Made by a program: the position numbers and the translations under genes. Below, in pieces: positions 13,354 through 24,226 of a stretch of DNA of 64,000 nt. Source of the stretch: Cacajao melanocephalus (lineage: Eukaryota > Chordata > Mammalia > Primates > Pitheciidae); contig CAUYLG010033235.1 of assembly GCA_963573385.1 (NCBI GenBank), positions 1-64,000 on the forward strand, in the 5' to 3' direction. The notes under the pieces are model-generated. The model had not been told where the DNA came from. It did no database searches and worked only from the letters and a program-made list of their open reading frames with translations. Position 1 is the first letter of the stretch, and the number at the start of each line of letters is the position of its first letter.

Positions 13354-14584
13354 GTAAGTAACAGAAATTCGACATAAACCTCTTCTGTCATCTTTAGAAA
13401 ATATGTTGGAAAAAAAAAACATGTTGACTTGATAATACCTAGATTAACTGGAAGATTTAAGCAGAATACCTTTAATTTCAGCCCTTGCTATTAAAAATCT
13501 TTCTAAAGATTATTATTCTCTTTTCTTGGATGAATAAGTGAGTCATTCTAAATTAGCACTGTCCAAATAGAAATATAGTTCAAGCCACTTATCTAACTTA
13601 AAATTACACAGTGACCACTTTAGTAAAAGTAAAAGGAAACAAGCAAATGTAATGAACTGACTGAATATATTTATGATACTATTTTTAGCATGCAATTAAT
13701 AAGTTAATGAGATATTTTACATTCTTTTTGGTTCTAAAAATGTTCAAAATTTAAAATGTATTCTACTTTATCCTTATTGCACGTCTCAATTCAAACCAGG
13801 CACAGGCACATTTTAAGTGAGCAACAGACACGTGGCTCGTGGCTGATGTGTTGGACAGTGCTGATCCACACTCCGTATACTCAGATGGTGATCTGTGAAC
13901 CAGCAGCAGCATCATGTGTAGCTTATTAGAAGAACTGATTCGTGTGCACATCAACATTTAAAAACCACGGGTCACATGCAAATTCCCCTAGTGAAAAAAA
14001 TAGAGCATTTAAACATACAAATTCGTAGGTCCACCCCATAAAGATTTTAATTCAGTTAGGTTTATGGAAGAAACACAGAATCAATAGTTTTTAATGATAT
14101 GTGATTTTTATAATCAAGCAACTTTGTGAAATATTGGTCCATTAAATCTAATTATATTTTTAATTTTAGTTCTTTTCAGGTATAAATAATTCAAGCAGTT
14201 TCACAAAGTTTTCCTCAATTTGTAATTTTAATATATTAATGAGTGATATGCTAGGATGGGAAGCTGAAATTTTCTGCAGAGTATCAGTTGCCAGCACCTA
14301 TGATTGACCTTCTGGCTTTGTTAATTTACAGTTGAATGGGGCAAACTTCACTTTTTTTACACTATAAAGCAGCCTGTAAGATGAGAGTTGAGGATACATC
14401 ACAGAACATTCAAAATTACATCTTCAAATAGTCTTTTTGCCTGGAGACTTGTTGCAAGTAGAAAATTGTACTGGAATCTGTCACATAATGAAAATGTCTA
14501 TATGCAGAAGTTAGATTTAAGAGAAAAATTAATGGTATTATGTAATTTTCCTAATTTATATTGTATCTGTGTTCCTTTTGCTAG
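13354..14584 (+). other. IL1RAP: IL1RAP intron between the transmembrane and first TIR exons
   Basis: A 1,231-bp GT-AG intron, phase 1. It contains a small DNA-transposon relic (13556-13862). Otherwise it is AT-rich sequence with no recognisable feature. Confidence 0.93.
13556..13862. mobile_element. Small hAT-like DNA transposon relic with perfect 12-bp terminal inverted repeats
   Basis: Bounded by AGCACTGTCCAA at the left and TTGGACAGTGCT at the right, exact reverse complements 307 bp apart. Internal text (aagccact…, gtggctcgtggctgatgtg) matches a common non-autonomous mammalian DNA transposon from recall. I do not name the subfamily. No clear 8-bp target duplication is visible. Confidence 0.75.
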
Positions 14585-14728
14585 ATGGGAAGGAGTATGA
14601 TATTTATGTATCCTATGCAAGGAATGCTGAAGAAGAAGAATTTGTATTACTGACCCTCCGTGGAGTTTTGGAGAATGAATTTGGATACAAGCTGTGCATC
14701 TTTGACCGAGACAGTCTGCCTGGGGGAA
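14585..14728 (+). CDS. IL1RAP: IL1RAP exon encoding the N-terminal third of the TIR domain
   Basis: This exon encodes the shared first part of the cytoplasmic TIR domain, which assembles with the partner receptor's TIR domain to recruit MyD88. It is 144 bp, phase 1 at both ends, with acceptor tttgctag|ATGGG and donor GGGGGAA|gtaagta. The 48 residues (about 401-448) include TIR box 1 (YDIYVSYA), an acidic stretch AEEEEF, and box 2 with the BB loop ([11 protein letters not shown]). The first codon is completed by the G ending the previous exon. The last base A is the first base of either Ile449 (exon at 17221) or Asn449 (exon at 24227). Skipping it would keep the frame but remove boxes 1 and 2. 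Confidence 0.97.
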
Positions 14729-17220
14729 GTAAGTATTGCAGATGAGTACAAATGATACTACCTTGAAAGGCAGCGAGAATCATTAGTTTTGCTTTATGGG
14801 TGACAGTCATGGCACAGCATCTTTGGATATTTAGCGTCAGAGGCTTTTTGATGTAACAGACTCCTCTAGAAATAAAACTACATAAGAAGATGTGTACTAC
14901 TCAATTCAGTTTATGATATTAAAATATTTTCCCTTGTAATCTTTCAGAGCCGCATGTCAGAAAAGTGTGGAGACACAGTAGATTAGAGCTCTATTAAATG
15001 GCCATAGCTTTAAACATCCTGTTTATTCACGTTTAGATTTTTTGGTTTAGGCTAATCTACACTGGTTTGGCTAGAATTGTTTTACAAGACTATTTTTTTT
15101 AAATGGTTTAGTTTTGTTTTTAGAAAGACAGAGGTTTACTTGGTTTTACTAAAACTGAGTAGCAGAAGAGTATGCTTAGAATTTGTCCTTATGTCATTCA
15201 CTCATAATAATTACAATATTTTCCTATGGCATTTGCTCTTTTCTTCCCCCCTCACTTTCCTTTTCAAGTGAAATAGTGCTACTCAAATTCCTCCTTTCTT
15301 TGGTTCTGTTTCTTCTTCCTGTCAGCTTATACATTTGAGGGTTACTTAAAAAAGTTATAAGAGCCAGTGTAAGTAGGAGGTTAAAAAAAAAAAGAAATGA
15401 TTAAATTGCTGAATGTGTTAAAATAAAAGTACAACTCCTTTTTAGATCCACACAGGGACACACAAAGTAGTTTTTCATTGGTGTCTTTTTAATAAACATA
15501 TAAATTATATTCCCAAACCCACTGTTAAACTTGGTCCTGTTGAAATGCATGTAATATATCTAATCATAAGCATGAAAAACCAATTTTATTTCTCAAATAC
15601 TGTTTACATTCATAATTTAACACATTTTCAAAATATTGCATGGATAATTGAGATAAACTTCAAATTTTATTCTTATTTTAAATTAGTTGGATCAGTTATT
15701 TTATCTCCTCAATCATTATCCAAAAGTCCGTTGTAAGACATCTCTTTCAGTATAATTTTTCCAGCAATTTGTGACTTAATTATACAGTTAAAGGATAAAT
15801 TCCACCCATTTTAATACTTAATTTCCCCAATCATTTATTCACCCATTTATTTGTTCATACAGCCATTCAACAAATACTTATCTACCGTGGAACTGGGTAA
15901 GACCCTCCAATAGGAATTCTTTGAAGAATTCAAGTTCTACAGAATTACTCTCCCATCTTGCTTTCGTTAGTTAGCTTTTGCATCCTTTTCTATTCTTCCC
16001 GCTGCTCTTACCCAGTCCTCTTTGACTCTGAGTCTCTTTCCATGCTTACACATGTTCAGCCTCCAGTGCCACTGCTTGAAGCAGGCAATCATTCCTGGAT
16101 ACTCCTCCAGGCTATGCATGCTAGATTTTAATCGCAAGTCTTTCTCTACTATTTCTGAACCTGTGAACATTAAGGTGCAAAATGACTTCGTAAGGCAGTA
16201 TAGTCAGCCACGATGTAAGTTTCCACAACACTGGTAAGTTACCTAGAGTTGGCAACCGTCTGAACCACAGGTAAAGGACTATGCAATCCTCGATAAGCAA
16301 CTGTGAGGAGATGGATTGGTTCTAAGAATTTAGTGCCAGGAACTAATCAGAGCCCTTGACAGCAGAATACAATTACATCGCTTTTCCATTTTTCCTGCTT
16401 TTTCTTCTTTTTTCCTCGAAGAAAGCATTTGCCTGTTAGTGAAAGCAGACACATCTTCTAGCAGCTGCCAAGACACATGGCTCTATAGTAACAATAGGAG
16501 CTTGAGGAGAAAGATCAGGGATTAATTTAGGCTCCAGTGCAGACAGAAGTAGAAAGCCGACCTGAGAATGTGTTACCAGTCAAAATGCCATTCAGTTGGC
16601 TAGATATTTTTTTAAGTTTCTACTGCAACCACATAGTGATAATACAGTCAGAGGCATCCAGCAATAGAGAGGGACTCTCAGAAGATGAAGGTCCCTACCT
16701 TTGTTGCCTTGTCCTTGTCCTAGCAAAAAATAAAATTCTATTGTTTTAATTATGTAATACATATCTTTTGGAATGTCTATGGGTACTAGAGAGTTTATTC
16801 ATGGGTTTCTTTGGAAGAGAAAGGGCCCATGAGCCGATGTGACTGGACTATAAGGTGTTATACACTTTGAAGAAACTGATTTCAGTATAACATTTCTATT
16901 CCTTCTGTCTCAAGTATCATTTTTAAAGATCAAGGTGTCACAACCTTCGTTACCTTTTGGCTTCATGCCTGTTTGGAATTCTTTTTGGAAATATGTTTCC
17001 AACTCTTCTGGAACAGAGTTTCTAGATATAAGGATTAAGTTGTTCAAACTGTTGCTGGTAAAAAGTTTCATCTCAATTCTCAGGCTAAGTTCACCGTAAG
17101 TTCCTTTCATTTGCTTCTTAGGCTAAGTTGACCGTAAGTTCCCTTCATTTGCTCCTCAAGCGCCATGCTTTTGGGGAGTTTTTGGCCAACACTAATCCCC
17201 ATGGTTGTTTTCTTTCCCAG
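14729..17220 (+). other. IL1RAP: IL1RAP intron before the membrane-form terminal exon
   Basis: A 2,492-bp GT-AG intron when the exon at 17221 is used. When the brain exon is used, the same donor spans to 24226 (9,498 bp). It is mostly unique AT-rich sequence with an MIR/L2-like scrap near 15840-15910 and a 38-bp tandem duplication close to the 3' end. Confidence 0.93.
17082..17157 (+). repeat. 38-bp tandem duplication upstream of the terminal-exon acceptor
   Basis: Two copies in direct tandem (17082-17119 and 17120-17157), four mismatches. Both contain ACCGTAAGTT. The second copy ends 63 bp before the exon at 17221. Confidence 0.95.
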
Positions 17221-17588
17221 TTGTCACAGATGAGACCTTGAGCTTCATTCAGAAAAGCAGACGCCTCCTGGTTGTTCTAAGCCCCAACTACGTGCTCCAG
17301 GGAACCCAAGCCCTCCTGGAGCTCAAGGCTGGCCTAGAAAATATGGCCTCTCGGGGCAACATCAACGTCATTTTAGTACAGTACAAGGCTGTGAAGGAAA
17401 CGAAGGTGAAAGAGCTGAAGAGGGCTAAGACGGTGCTCACGGTCATTAAATGGAAAGGGGAAAAATCCAAGTATCCACAGGGCAGGTTCTGGAAGCAGCT
17501 GCAGGTGGCCATGCCAGTGAAGAGAAGTCCCAGGCGGTCTAGCAGTGACGAGCAGGGTCTCTCGTATTCATCTTTGAAAAATGTATGA
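17221..17588 (+). CDS. IL1RAP: IL1RAP terminal coding exon, ubiquitous membrane isoform (C-terminal TIR part)
   Basis: This exon completes the TIR domain of the ordinary membrane form. The acceptor is gttttctttcccag|TTGTC, and the exon runs to a TGA stop at 17586-17588. It encodes about 122 residues (449-570): VTDETLSFIQKSRRLLVVLSP, then a helix/strand region, then box 3 as GRFWKQL (Phe538-Trp539 by my count), and a short basic and serine-rich tail (KRSPRRSSSDEQ) ending SLKNV. The inferred total of 570 residues equals the known length of the human membrane form. It competes with the exon at 24227 for the same donor at 14729. A 38-bp tandem duplication lies 63-139 bp upstream of its acceptor. 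The antisense ORF over this exon is a shadow. Confidence 0.97.
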
Positions 17589-18809
17589 AAGGAATAATGA
17601 AAAGGGTAAAAAGAACAAGGGGTACTCCAGAAAGAAAAAGGTCCCCCATTCTTCATTCACAGTTTATAGTTTTATAGACAAAAATAATGGTCTAAACCTC
17701 CCTATAGGGATAAATTTAGGGTGACTGTGTGGCTGACTATTCAGCTTCCTCAGGCGAAACTAAAGTTTAGAATGATATTATCAACAGTCTGTCACCAGTC
17801 TCTCTGATGCCACTATGTTCTTTGCAGGCAAAGACTTGTTCAATGCGAATTTCCCCTTCTACATTATCTGTCCCTGTTTTCAGATGTCTCCATTCTTTTT
17901 AAAATCTTAACATATGGAACAGCCTCTCCTATGAATTTAAAGGCGCCTTTAAAATAAGTCACTGTTGACAGGGTCATGAGTTTCTGAGTATAGTTTTCTT
18001 TTTATCTTATTTTTACTTTTCCGTTGAAAATATAATCGCCTCATACATTTTAGCTGAGAATAATGAACTTTTTTGCTCATTCGGCTGTGCAATACATAAC
18101 CACAGCAAGACTGATACCTACTTAGAATGATACAAAGCAGTGTAACTGAAAATGTTTCTTTTAATTGATTTAAAGGGCTTTTCTTCTGCTATACCACCCT
18201 TGCCCTCTTCTCAGGTAATTGATATAATATACGTAAACTTGAAAAATATTGCTTAATTTTTGTTTTTGCTCCAGTCAATTCCTGATTATCCGTAAGTCAA
18301 CCCACGTTTTTCATTTCTTCTCACTATCTGCTTATATCGCATTGGTCATTTAGAGTTTGCAGGTGGTTCCACACTTCATTCAGTCTGAAAGAAAACTCCT
18401 AATGGTGCTATAGAGAGGGAGGTAACAGCAAAAGTCTTTTAGGGCATTTTTCTGACTCATGAAAAGAGCACAGAAAAGGATGTTTGGCAATTTGTCTTTT
18501 AAGTCTTAGCCTTGCTAATGTGAATACCAGGAAAGTAACTTTTCCTTACTTGTTTTTGTTGCTCCATTGTAAAGTGTGGAGGTCAGACTTAGTGACCTTG
18601 AGAGTTGCATTTGGCATGAATATTCTAAGAGAATTAACTGTATTTCCTGTAATCTATTCACTAGTACAGGAAATATACTTGCTCCAAGTAAGTCAGTTTG
18701 AAAAGTCACTGTCAATGAAAGTTGTTTTGTTTGTTTTCAGTAATATTTTGCTGTTTTTAAGACTTGGAAAACTAAGAACAGAGTTTACAGAGTGGTAAAT
18801 ATCTATGTT

Positions 18810-19012
18810 ACATGTAGATTATACATATATATACGCACACATGTATATATGAGATACATATCGTATATCTTCACAAACACAAATTAGATATATACATATA
18901 TATCCACACACATACATTACATATATGTGTGAATATAAATCCACGTGCACATGAATTATATGTATGCATATTTGTGTGTGTGTATATGTGTGTGTATATG
19001 TATATGTATATG
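18810..19012. repeat. Degenerate (TA)n/(TG)n tract in the 3'UTR
   Basis: About 200 bp dominated by ta, ca and tg dinucleotides (tatacatatatatacgcaca … tatgtgtgtgtatatgtata), lying inside the membrane-form 3'UTR. Confidence 0.85.
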
Positions 19013-20399
19013 ACTTTAAATAGCCATTGGTACAATATTAAAAACCACTGGAATCTTGTTGAGTTTTTAAATTATGTTTTTACTGTAATGCTTTTGTGTC
19101 TGTGTTTTCTGTACATATTATTTGTTAATTCACAGCTCACAGAGTGGTAGTTGTCATAGTTCTTGTCTTGCCCAGGTTTATATAAATAACTATTGCTACA
19201 GTTTTTCTGGGTTGCAGTGGAATCTGCTATGCACAGAGCTTCCATGGTCACTGCTAAGCAGTAGCCAGCTATCAGGCATTAATTGATTTCCTACTATATT
19301 CCCAGCAGACACATTTAGAAACTAAGCTATGTTAATCTCAGTGCTTCACTATTTGCACTGTTGAGTGATGAAGGAAACAAATATGCCTGTAAATGAGTCT
19401 TGGTATCCTGTGAAACACAATAATTCATAATTTAAGAAAGCCCTTATCCCAGTAGCATGAATGTTGATGAGCAAATCTAAAATTATATTCTATATTTAAG
19501 TGCCCTTCATCACTATTGAAGTCCATAATAAATCATTTCCCTATATAAGTGTTATTGATTATTTTAAATTGAAAAAAGCTTCGCTTGGATGAAAACAGTG
19601 GAAAAGTAAGATCATTCTTGGATCTACTTTTTTAAGCCTTATTAATGCTTTTCCTTGTTAGAAACCACAATGACTCCCTCTATTAACTTTTCACTTGCTA
19701 GACCAGAAAAGAGCTTATTCCAGATAAGCTTTGAATATCAATTCTTACATAAGCTTTAGGCAAACAGGGAATAGTCTAATCACCAAAGGACCATTCTCTT
19801 GCCAATGCTGCATTCCTTTTGCACTTTTGGATTCCATATTTATCCCAAATGCTGTTGGGCACCCCTATAAATGCCTTGATGTTTTTTCTATTTATATTCC
19901 TGCCTTTGGTACTTAATTTTTACAAATACTATAATATAAAACATATCGAGTTTAAGTGATATGTATCATTGCAAGAGAATTTGTTTCAAGATTTTTTTTT
20001 ATGTTCCAAAAGATGCCCAGTAGAAAACATTTGAGGGAAATGGGGAAACATGTAATTTAGAGAACAAGAACAAAGCATGTATCAAATTTGTTTAAAAACT
20101 TAATGGTTTTAGATGTATGTTATAGGGACCTTCCATGCCCAGGTTAACAAAGAACTGTGATATTTAGAGTGTCTAATTACAAAATCATATAAAGTTTATT
20201 TAATTCTCTTCTGTCTTGTAACTTAGATAATTCCCAAGGATTCTAATAAAAAATCACTCCATTGTATTGGGAAGCAAAAACATCATTTGTTAATTACTTA
20301 TTTTCTTTCCATAGGTTTTAATATTTTGAGATTTCTTTTTTTATTTCATTCATGAACTTTTGTATTTTTCATTTGATTTGTAAATTTACGTATGTTAAA

Positions 20400-20405
20400 A
20401 ATAAA
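20400..20405 (+). terminator. IL1RAP: Likely poly(A) signal, membrane-form transcript
   Basis: Canonical AATAAA, followed within 20-60 nt by a T/TGT-rich stretch (ttttgtgcatttgtttcatg), as expected for a cleavage and polyadenylation site. Chosen over hexamers at 19527 and 20245 for its downstream element. Confidence 0.6.
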
Positions 20406-20678
20406 CCATTTATTTTCAGCTTTGAATTTTATTTTGTGCATTTGTTTCATGTCTTTATTTTCACATTTGGTCATAAATGAAAACAGAAAGAATTGATTAT
20501 TGTACTTACAAAGAAATGTAATAAGTTACATTAGTTAAGTTTCTTTCTGAGATAAATCTGAGAAAAAAATGGGAACTTCATGTCAAGAACATTTTCTTTA
20601 CATGTAAGTAAAAGTTAAGTAAAATGGATTGCTTTAGAATACTAAGTCATATTTTATGGGTGTATGTGTGTTTATGTT

Positions 20679-20775
20679 TGTGTGTGTGTGTGTGTGTGTG
20701 CGTGCAGAGAGACAGAAAGACCATCAGAAAGATGGAGAGATACAGAGAGACAGAGAAAAGAGAGAAAGAGATAGA
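20679..20775. repeat. (GT)n followed by GA-rich tract
   Basis: About 13 GT units, then about 70 bp rich in GAGA (gagagacagaaagacc…gagaaagagatag). It lies about 250 bp past the likely poly(A) site at 20.42 kb. Confidence 0.92.
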
Positions 20776-22765
20776 TTGTTTTAAAACAAAGAAAAACAAG
20801 CTTATTCCTTTATATTCAACTTGGAACTTAGCTAGCTTACAGGAATCTTTTACATCTAATAGGCTTTAATGCAACCCCACAGTAGTTGCTTTGGAAATAG
20901 ATAAAATAAAAATAATTCCAGGAGTTTAGTTAATTGATGATCATTTGATTCAAAGATGCATTTCTGTCACAAATTTTGAATAAATCAATGATTAATATTT
21001 GGAAACATATTTTGAGTTAATAATTCCATAGTGGAAGAGGTGCCTTTTTGCTTTAAAAAAATCCTATTTGTTCATTTGTTCAAAGAATATTTATTGAGAC
21101 CTATAACATGCTCAGAATTGGTTAGCTTAGTAAAAATTTTTCTACTGAAGAATTAATTTTCCTCTTGCAAACCAGTCCCAAAGGTATAGGCTTAGGATCA
21201 ATGGATTGAAGTTACAAGGAAACAGATTTCTACTCAGAAAATAGCTGTAAAGCAGAGTTCAACACAAATGGAATTCACTGTCTTTAGAAATACTAGGTCT
21301 GCCATTAGCAGAGGTATACAAGCAGTTATTTGATAGGTTTTCATTGAGATTTTGTATATGAGTTTTTTGCATTGGATAAGTGGTTTTCAGTCTGAAGTTG
21401 TTTCCAACTCTGAGCATGTTAAGTGACCTAGAACATACTGGTGACTCTTCGGCAGATTCAATTTCAGCATTTTTTACATTATCTACCCAGCTGTGATTAA
21501 TCTTCCTAAAACTCTCAAGGTATTTTTTTCCATCATATACTGATGTCAATAGCTCTTTAATGCAAGTAAATTCACAGTATTGTATGAGAGACACATTTAG
21601 CAACTGGTCTATCTTATTTCTCTGTTTCTACCCAAAGAACATAAAGTAACCTTAGCAATGGGTTAAGAGATTGTTTTAATAGTAATTTTAATCTACAGCT
21701 ATTTAAAACTGAATAGACAGAACTTTTACACCTTATTACTTTTATAAATCCACATATTAAGATGATATTTTAGTTAGCATTAATAATTAATACAGATTCA
21801 ACCAACATTACTCCATATGTTATTTTACTATTGTTTTCACTAGGCATTAAGCAATAATAATTTAATCAATGTGATTTATGCAAATGTCTACTGTATGCTA
21901 GAAATTTACATATAGGCATCTAATTTGTTAATCAGCCCTACACGTTTTCTATTTAATCATATGCATTTTATAGACGGATGAACTAAGACTCAAAATATAT
22001 TAAGATAAAAACAGAGATAAATGGAGAAAGCAATATGTGAAACCACATCCATCTTCCAATTAAGTATTCTCTTTCTTCTATACTTCAAGTTTTAAGAGAG
22101 AAAATGAAAGAGACAGAGGTTTGCTTTTCTTTTATCTACTAATAGCCAGAGGAAAATAAAATTACATTCCTAGTTTTCTTCTAAGTGAACTCCATGGAAA
22201 TTCTGACTTTTACAGGCAAGAGTATTTTTGTGTATTGAAGAGTTCTCAATCATACAATGTAACTTCAAACCCAATTTAGTACCACACAAGAAAACTAATC
22301 TCATTATTATATGGCCATACCTCATTTTTTTTTTAATCGGAATAAATGAGTTAAATTACTACTTCTCCAAGTAAACCTTAGCATTAAAAAATAATAAACC
22401 CTATCCTCAAATATGAAGTTTTAACAACATGGAAGATAATCAGAAGAATATGCCATAAAGCATGCAACTTCCTTTACAGTATCAAGTGAAGATCCCTCGA
22501 TATAGCCCAAGACTTTTCTGAGAAGCATCTTCTACATTTGTTCCTCAATGTCTAAAATTCCACCACTCATATCTGCATTTAGCATTGTCCTCTTTCAAAT
22601 CTAAACTTTCTTACTTTCTGTACAGAGTATCAATAGAAAAAATAAAAGAACAACAGACTCAAAAGACATTTTTTAAGAAGATCTGGAACAGTGTTGTATT
22701 TTAAAAGATGATATTCCTATTGACAAAAATATACATTTTCATGAGGTGACTATTTTGAAGTGAAA

Positions 22766-22890
22766 CCACACAGACACACACACATACACACACACACACA
22801 GTGGGCAATTAGCTACCCTGAAAATATTAGCCACCCTCAAAAGCAAGTCATCTCAGCTCATTTACAAATTATTTCTCATTTTGAAATCTT
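22766..22890. repeat. Left arm of inverted repeat, starting with (CA)n
   Basis: A CA tract (22766-22800) abuts gtgggcaatt and about 80 bp of unique sequence. The reverse complement recurs at 23788-23951. Positions 22816-22843 are a perfect 28-nt match to 23836-23863. Confidence 0.93.
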
Positions 22891-23337
22891 GTTAAATTCA
22901 CTGATTGAAAAATTAAAATAAAAAACTACACAATAATCTGTAAGAAGCACAGCTCCCTCATTCCCTGTCAAATTCACAATGACCAATGCAAACTTTCAGT
23001 CTGTCTCCACAGGTTGAAAACTCTCTCCGTTACTGTTTCATTCCTGGACCAAAAGCAGAGGTATTCACCCTCACAGTGTGTCTCTGGCACATGTTTTCAA
23101 AGTTATAAATGGCTATGATTTACAATTTTGAATTTTTTTCCTTCATAACATGGCATGTTCCAAGCTCCTGAATCTCACAGCGAGTTAAGCATCATATTTA
23201 TTTGAATAACTTACCCTTGGGAATCTGTCCAAATCCACATTGATAACATTAGAAGTGAATGGTTTGCCAGAAGTCTTCACTACTTGACTAATTCTTACCC
23301 ATTACCATTGTTTTTGTCCCTTTAATGCCAATTCTTG

Positions 23338-23398
23338 ACACATACACACACATACACAAACACACACACACACCGAGAGAGAGAGAGAGAGAGAGAGA
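23338..23398. repeat. (CA)n-(GA)n compound microsatellite
   Basis: Interrupted CA units (acacacacatacacaaacac) followed by about 11 GA units. It lies in the loop between the inverted-repeat arms. Confidence 0.95.
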
Positions 23399-23787
23399 AT
23401 TTAATTGAGACAAATACTACGAACTACTACGAATGGTCTGATGTTGTGTCCAAAAATGTAAAGCATTAGAGGATATAACTGAGCATCTTAGGAGGTGGTA
23501 ATTACTATGGTTCTTTGCTGATCAGACTATGTCAGCAGCATTACGTTCACTCCTGTTCATAATACTACTCTTGGGAGACACATCTACACACTGAACATTA
23601 TCCAGAGGAAAATGGTAAAAGTATGGAGGAGAAATGAGACCATGTCATTTATGGAATAAGAAGAATATCCTGAATATATTTAATCCAGACATAAGAAGAA
23701 AATACAGTGACATAAAAATAGTTGTCAAATATTTTAAACATTTAAAGATGCAAGATCTGACCACCAGATAAAAGTTGTACAAGGAAG

Positions 23788-23881
23788 AAGAGTTCAAAAC
23801 AAGAAATAATTTGTAAACAGAGCTGAGAAGACTTCCTTTTGAGGGTGGCTAATATTTTCAGGGAAGTTACTTAATTGCCCA

Positions 23882-23922
<41 letters not shown>

Positions 23923-23951
23923 TGTGTCTGTGTGTGTGCGTGTGTGTGTGT
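23788..23951. repeat. Right arm of inverted repeat, ending with (GT)n
   Basis: Reverse complement of the left arm, then GT-rich sequence: pure GT at 23884-23921 and interrupted GT/CT to 23951. The arm carries a 4-nt insertion and scattered mismatches relative to the left arm. It ends 275 nt before the brain-exon acceptor. Confidence 0.93.
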
Positions 23952-24226
23952 TTTAAGAAAGACCTATTCAAGAAGGAGACTACTGCAATGTGGGTTTTGC
24001 AGTAGGAGAGAGAGACTGAGCTCAACTACCATAACATCCTTGAAGGTTATAAATCAACCATTGGTAAGAGTGGTGTAGATTTTTTGACTGGGTAAATTAT
24101 TCAGTGCTGAGATCCTGTAATCACAAGTGTTTGTTTATTGCCTGTTCTCTGGAGGATGGAAAATAATGAACTGGAATATATATAAGTTTTCATTATACAT
24201 TATCCTATCTTTCCATTTTCCTATAG

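Larger units (their letters stand above)
17589..20425 (+). other. IL1RAP: 3'UTR of the IL1RAP membrane-form transcript
   Basis: Non-coding sequence after the TGA. It is AT-rich, has many ATTTA pentamers and includes a degenerate TA/TG tract (18810-19012). AATAAA hexamers occur at 19527, 20245 and 20400. I favour 20400 because a T- and TGT-rich stretch follows directly (20420-20460), which gives a 3'UTR of about 2.84 kb. The end coordinate is an inference; earlier hexamers could give shorter forms. Confidence 0.7.
20426..24226 (+). other. IL1RAP: Intron-like stretch between the two alternative IL1RAP terminal exons
   Basis: Downstream of the first terminal exon and intronic for the brain isoform. 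It holds three CA/GT microsatellites and an inverted repeat near its 3' end. The acceptor region 24190-24226 is pyrimidine-rich. A 114-codon minus-strand ORF (21259-21603) matches nothing I know. Confidence 0.85.

Noticed and set aside
17288..17656. 122-codon minus-strand ORF
   Set aside because: Exact antisense shadow of the IL1RAP terminal exon.
22766..23951. CRISPR-like or direct repeat array
   Set aside because: The similar segments are inverted, only two, and end in dinucleotide tracts. No spacers.
24127..24226. ORF extension upstream of the brain exon
   Set aside because: A clear acceptor at 24226/24227 makes this intron. The apparent methionine start is accidental, and the true first codon is split with the exon ending at 14728.
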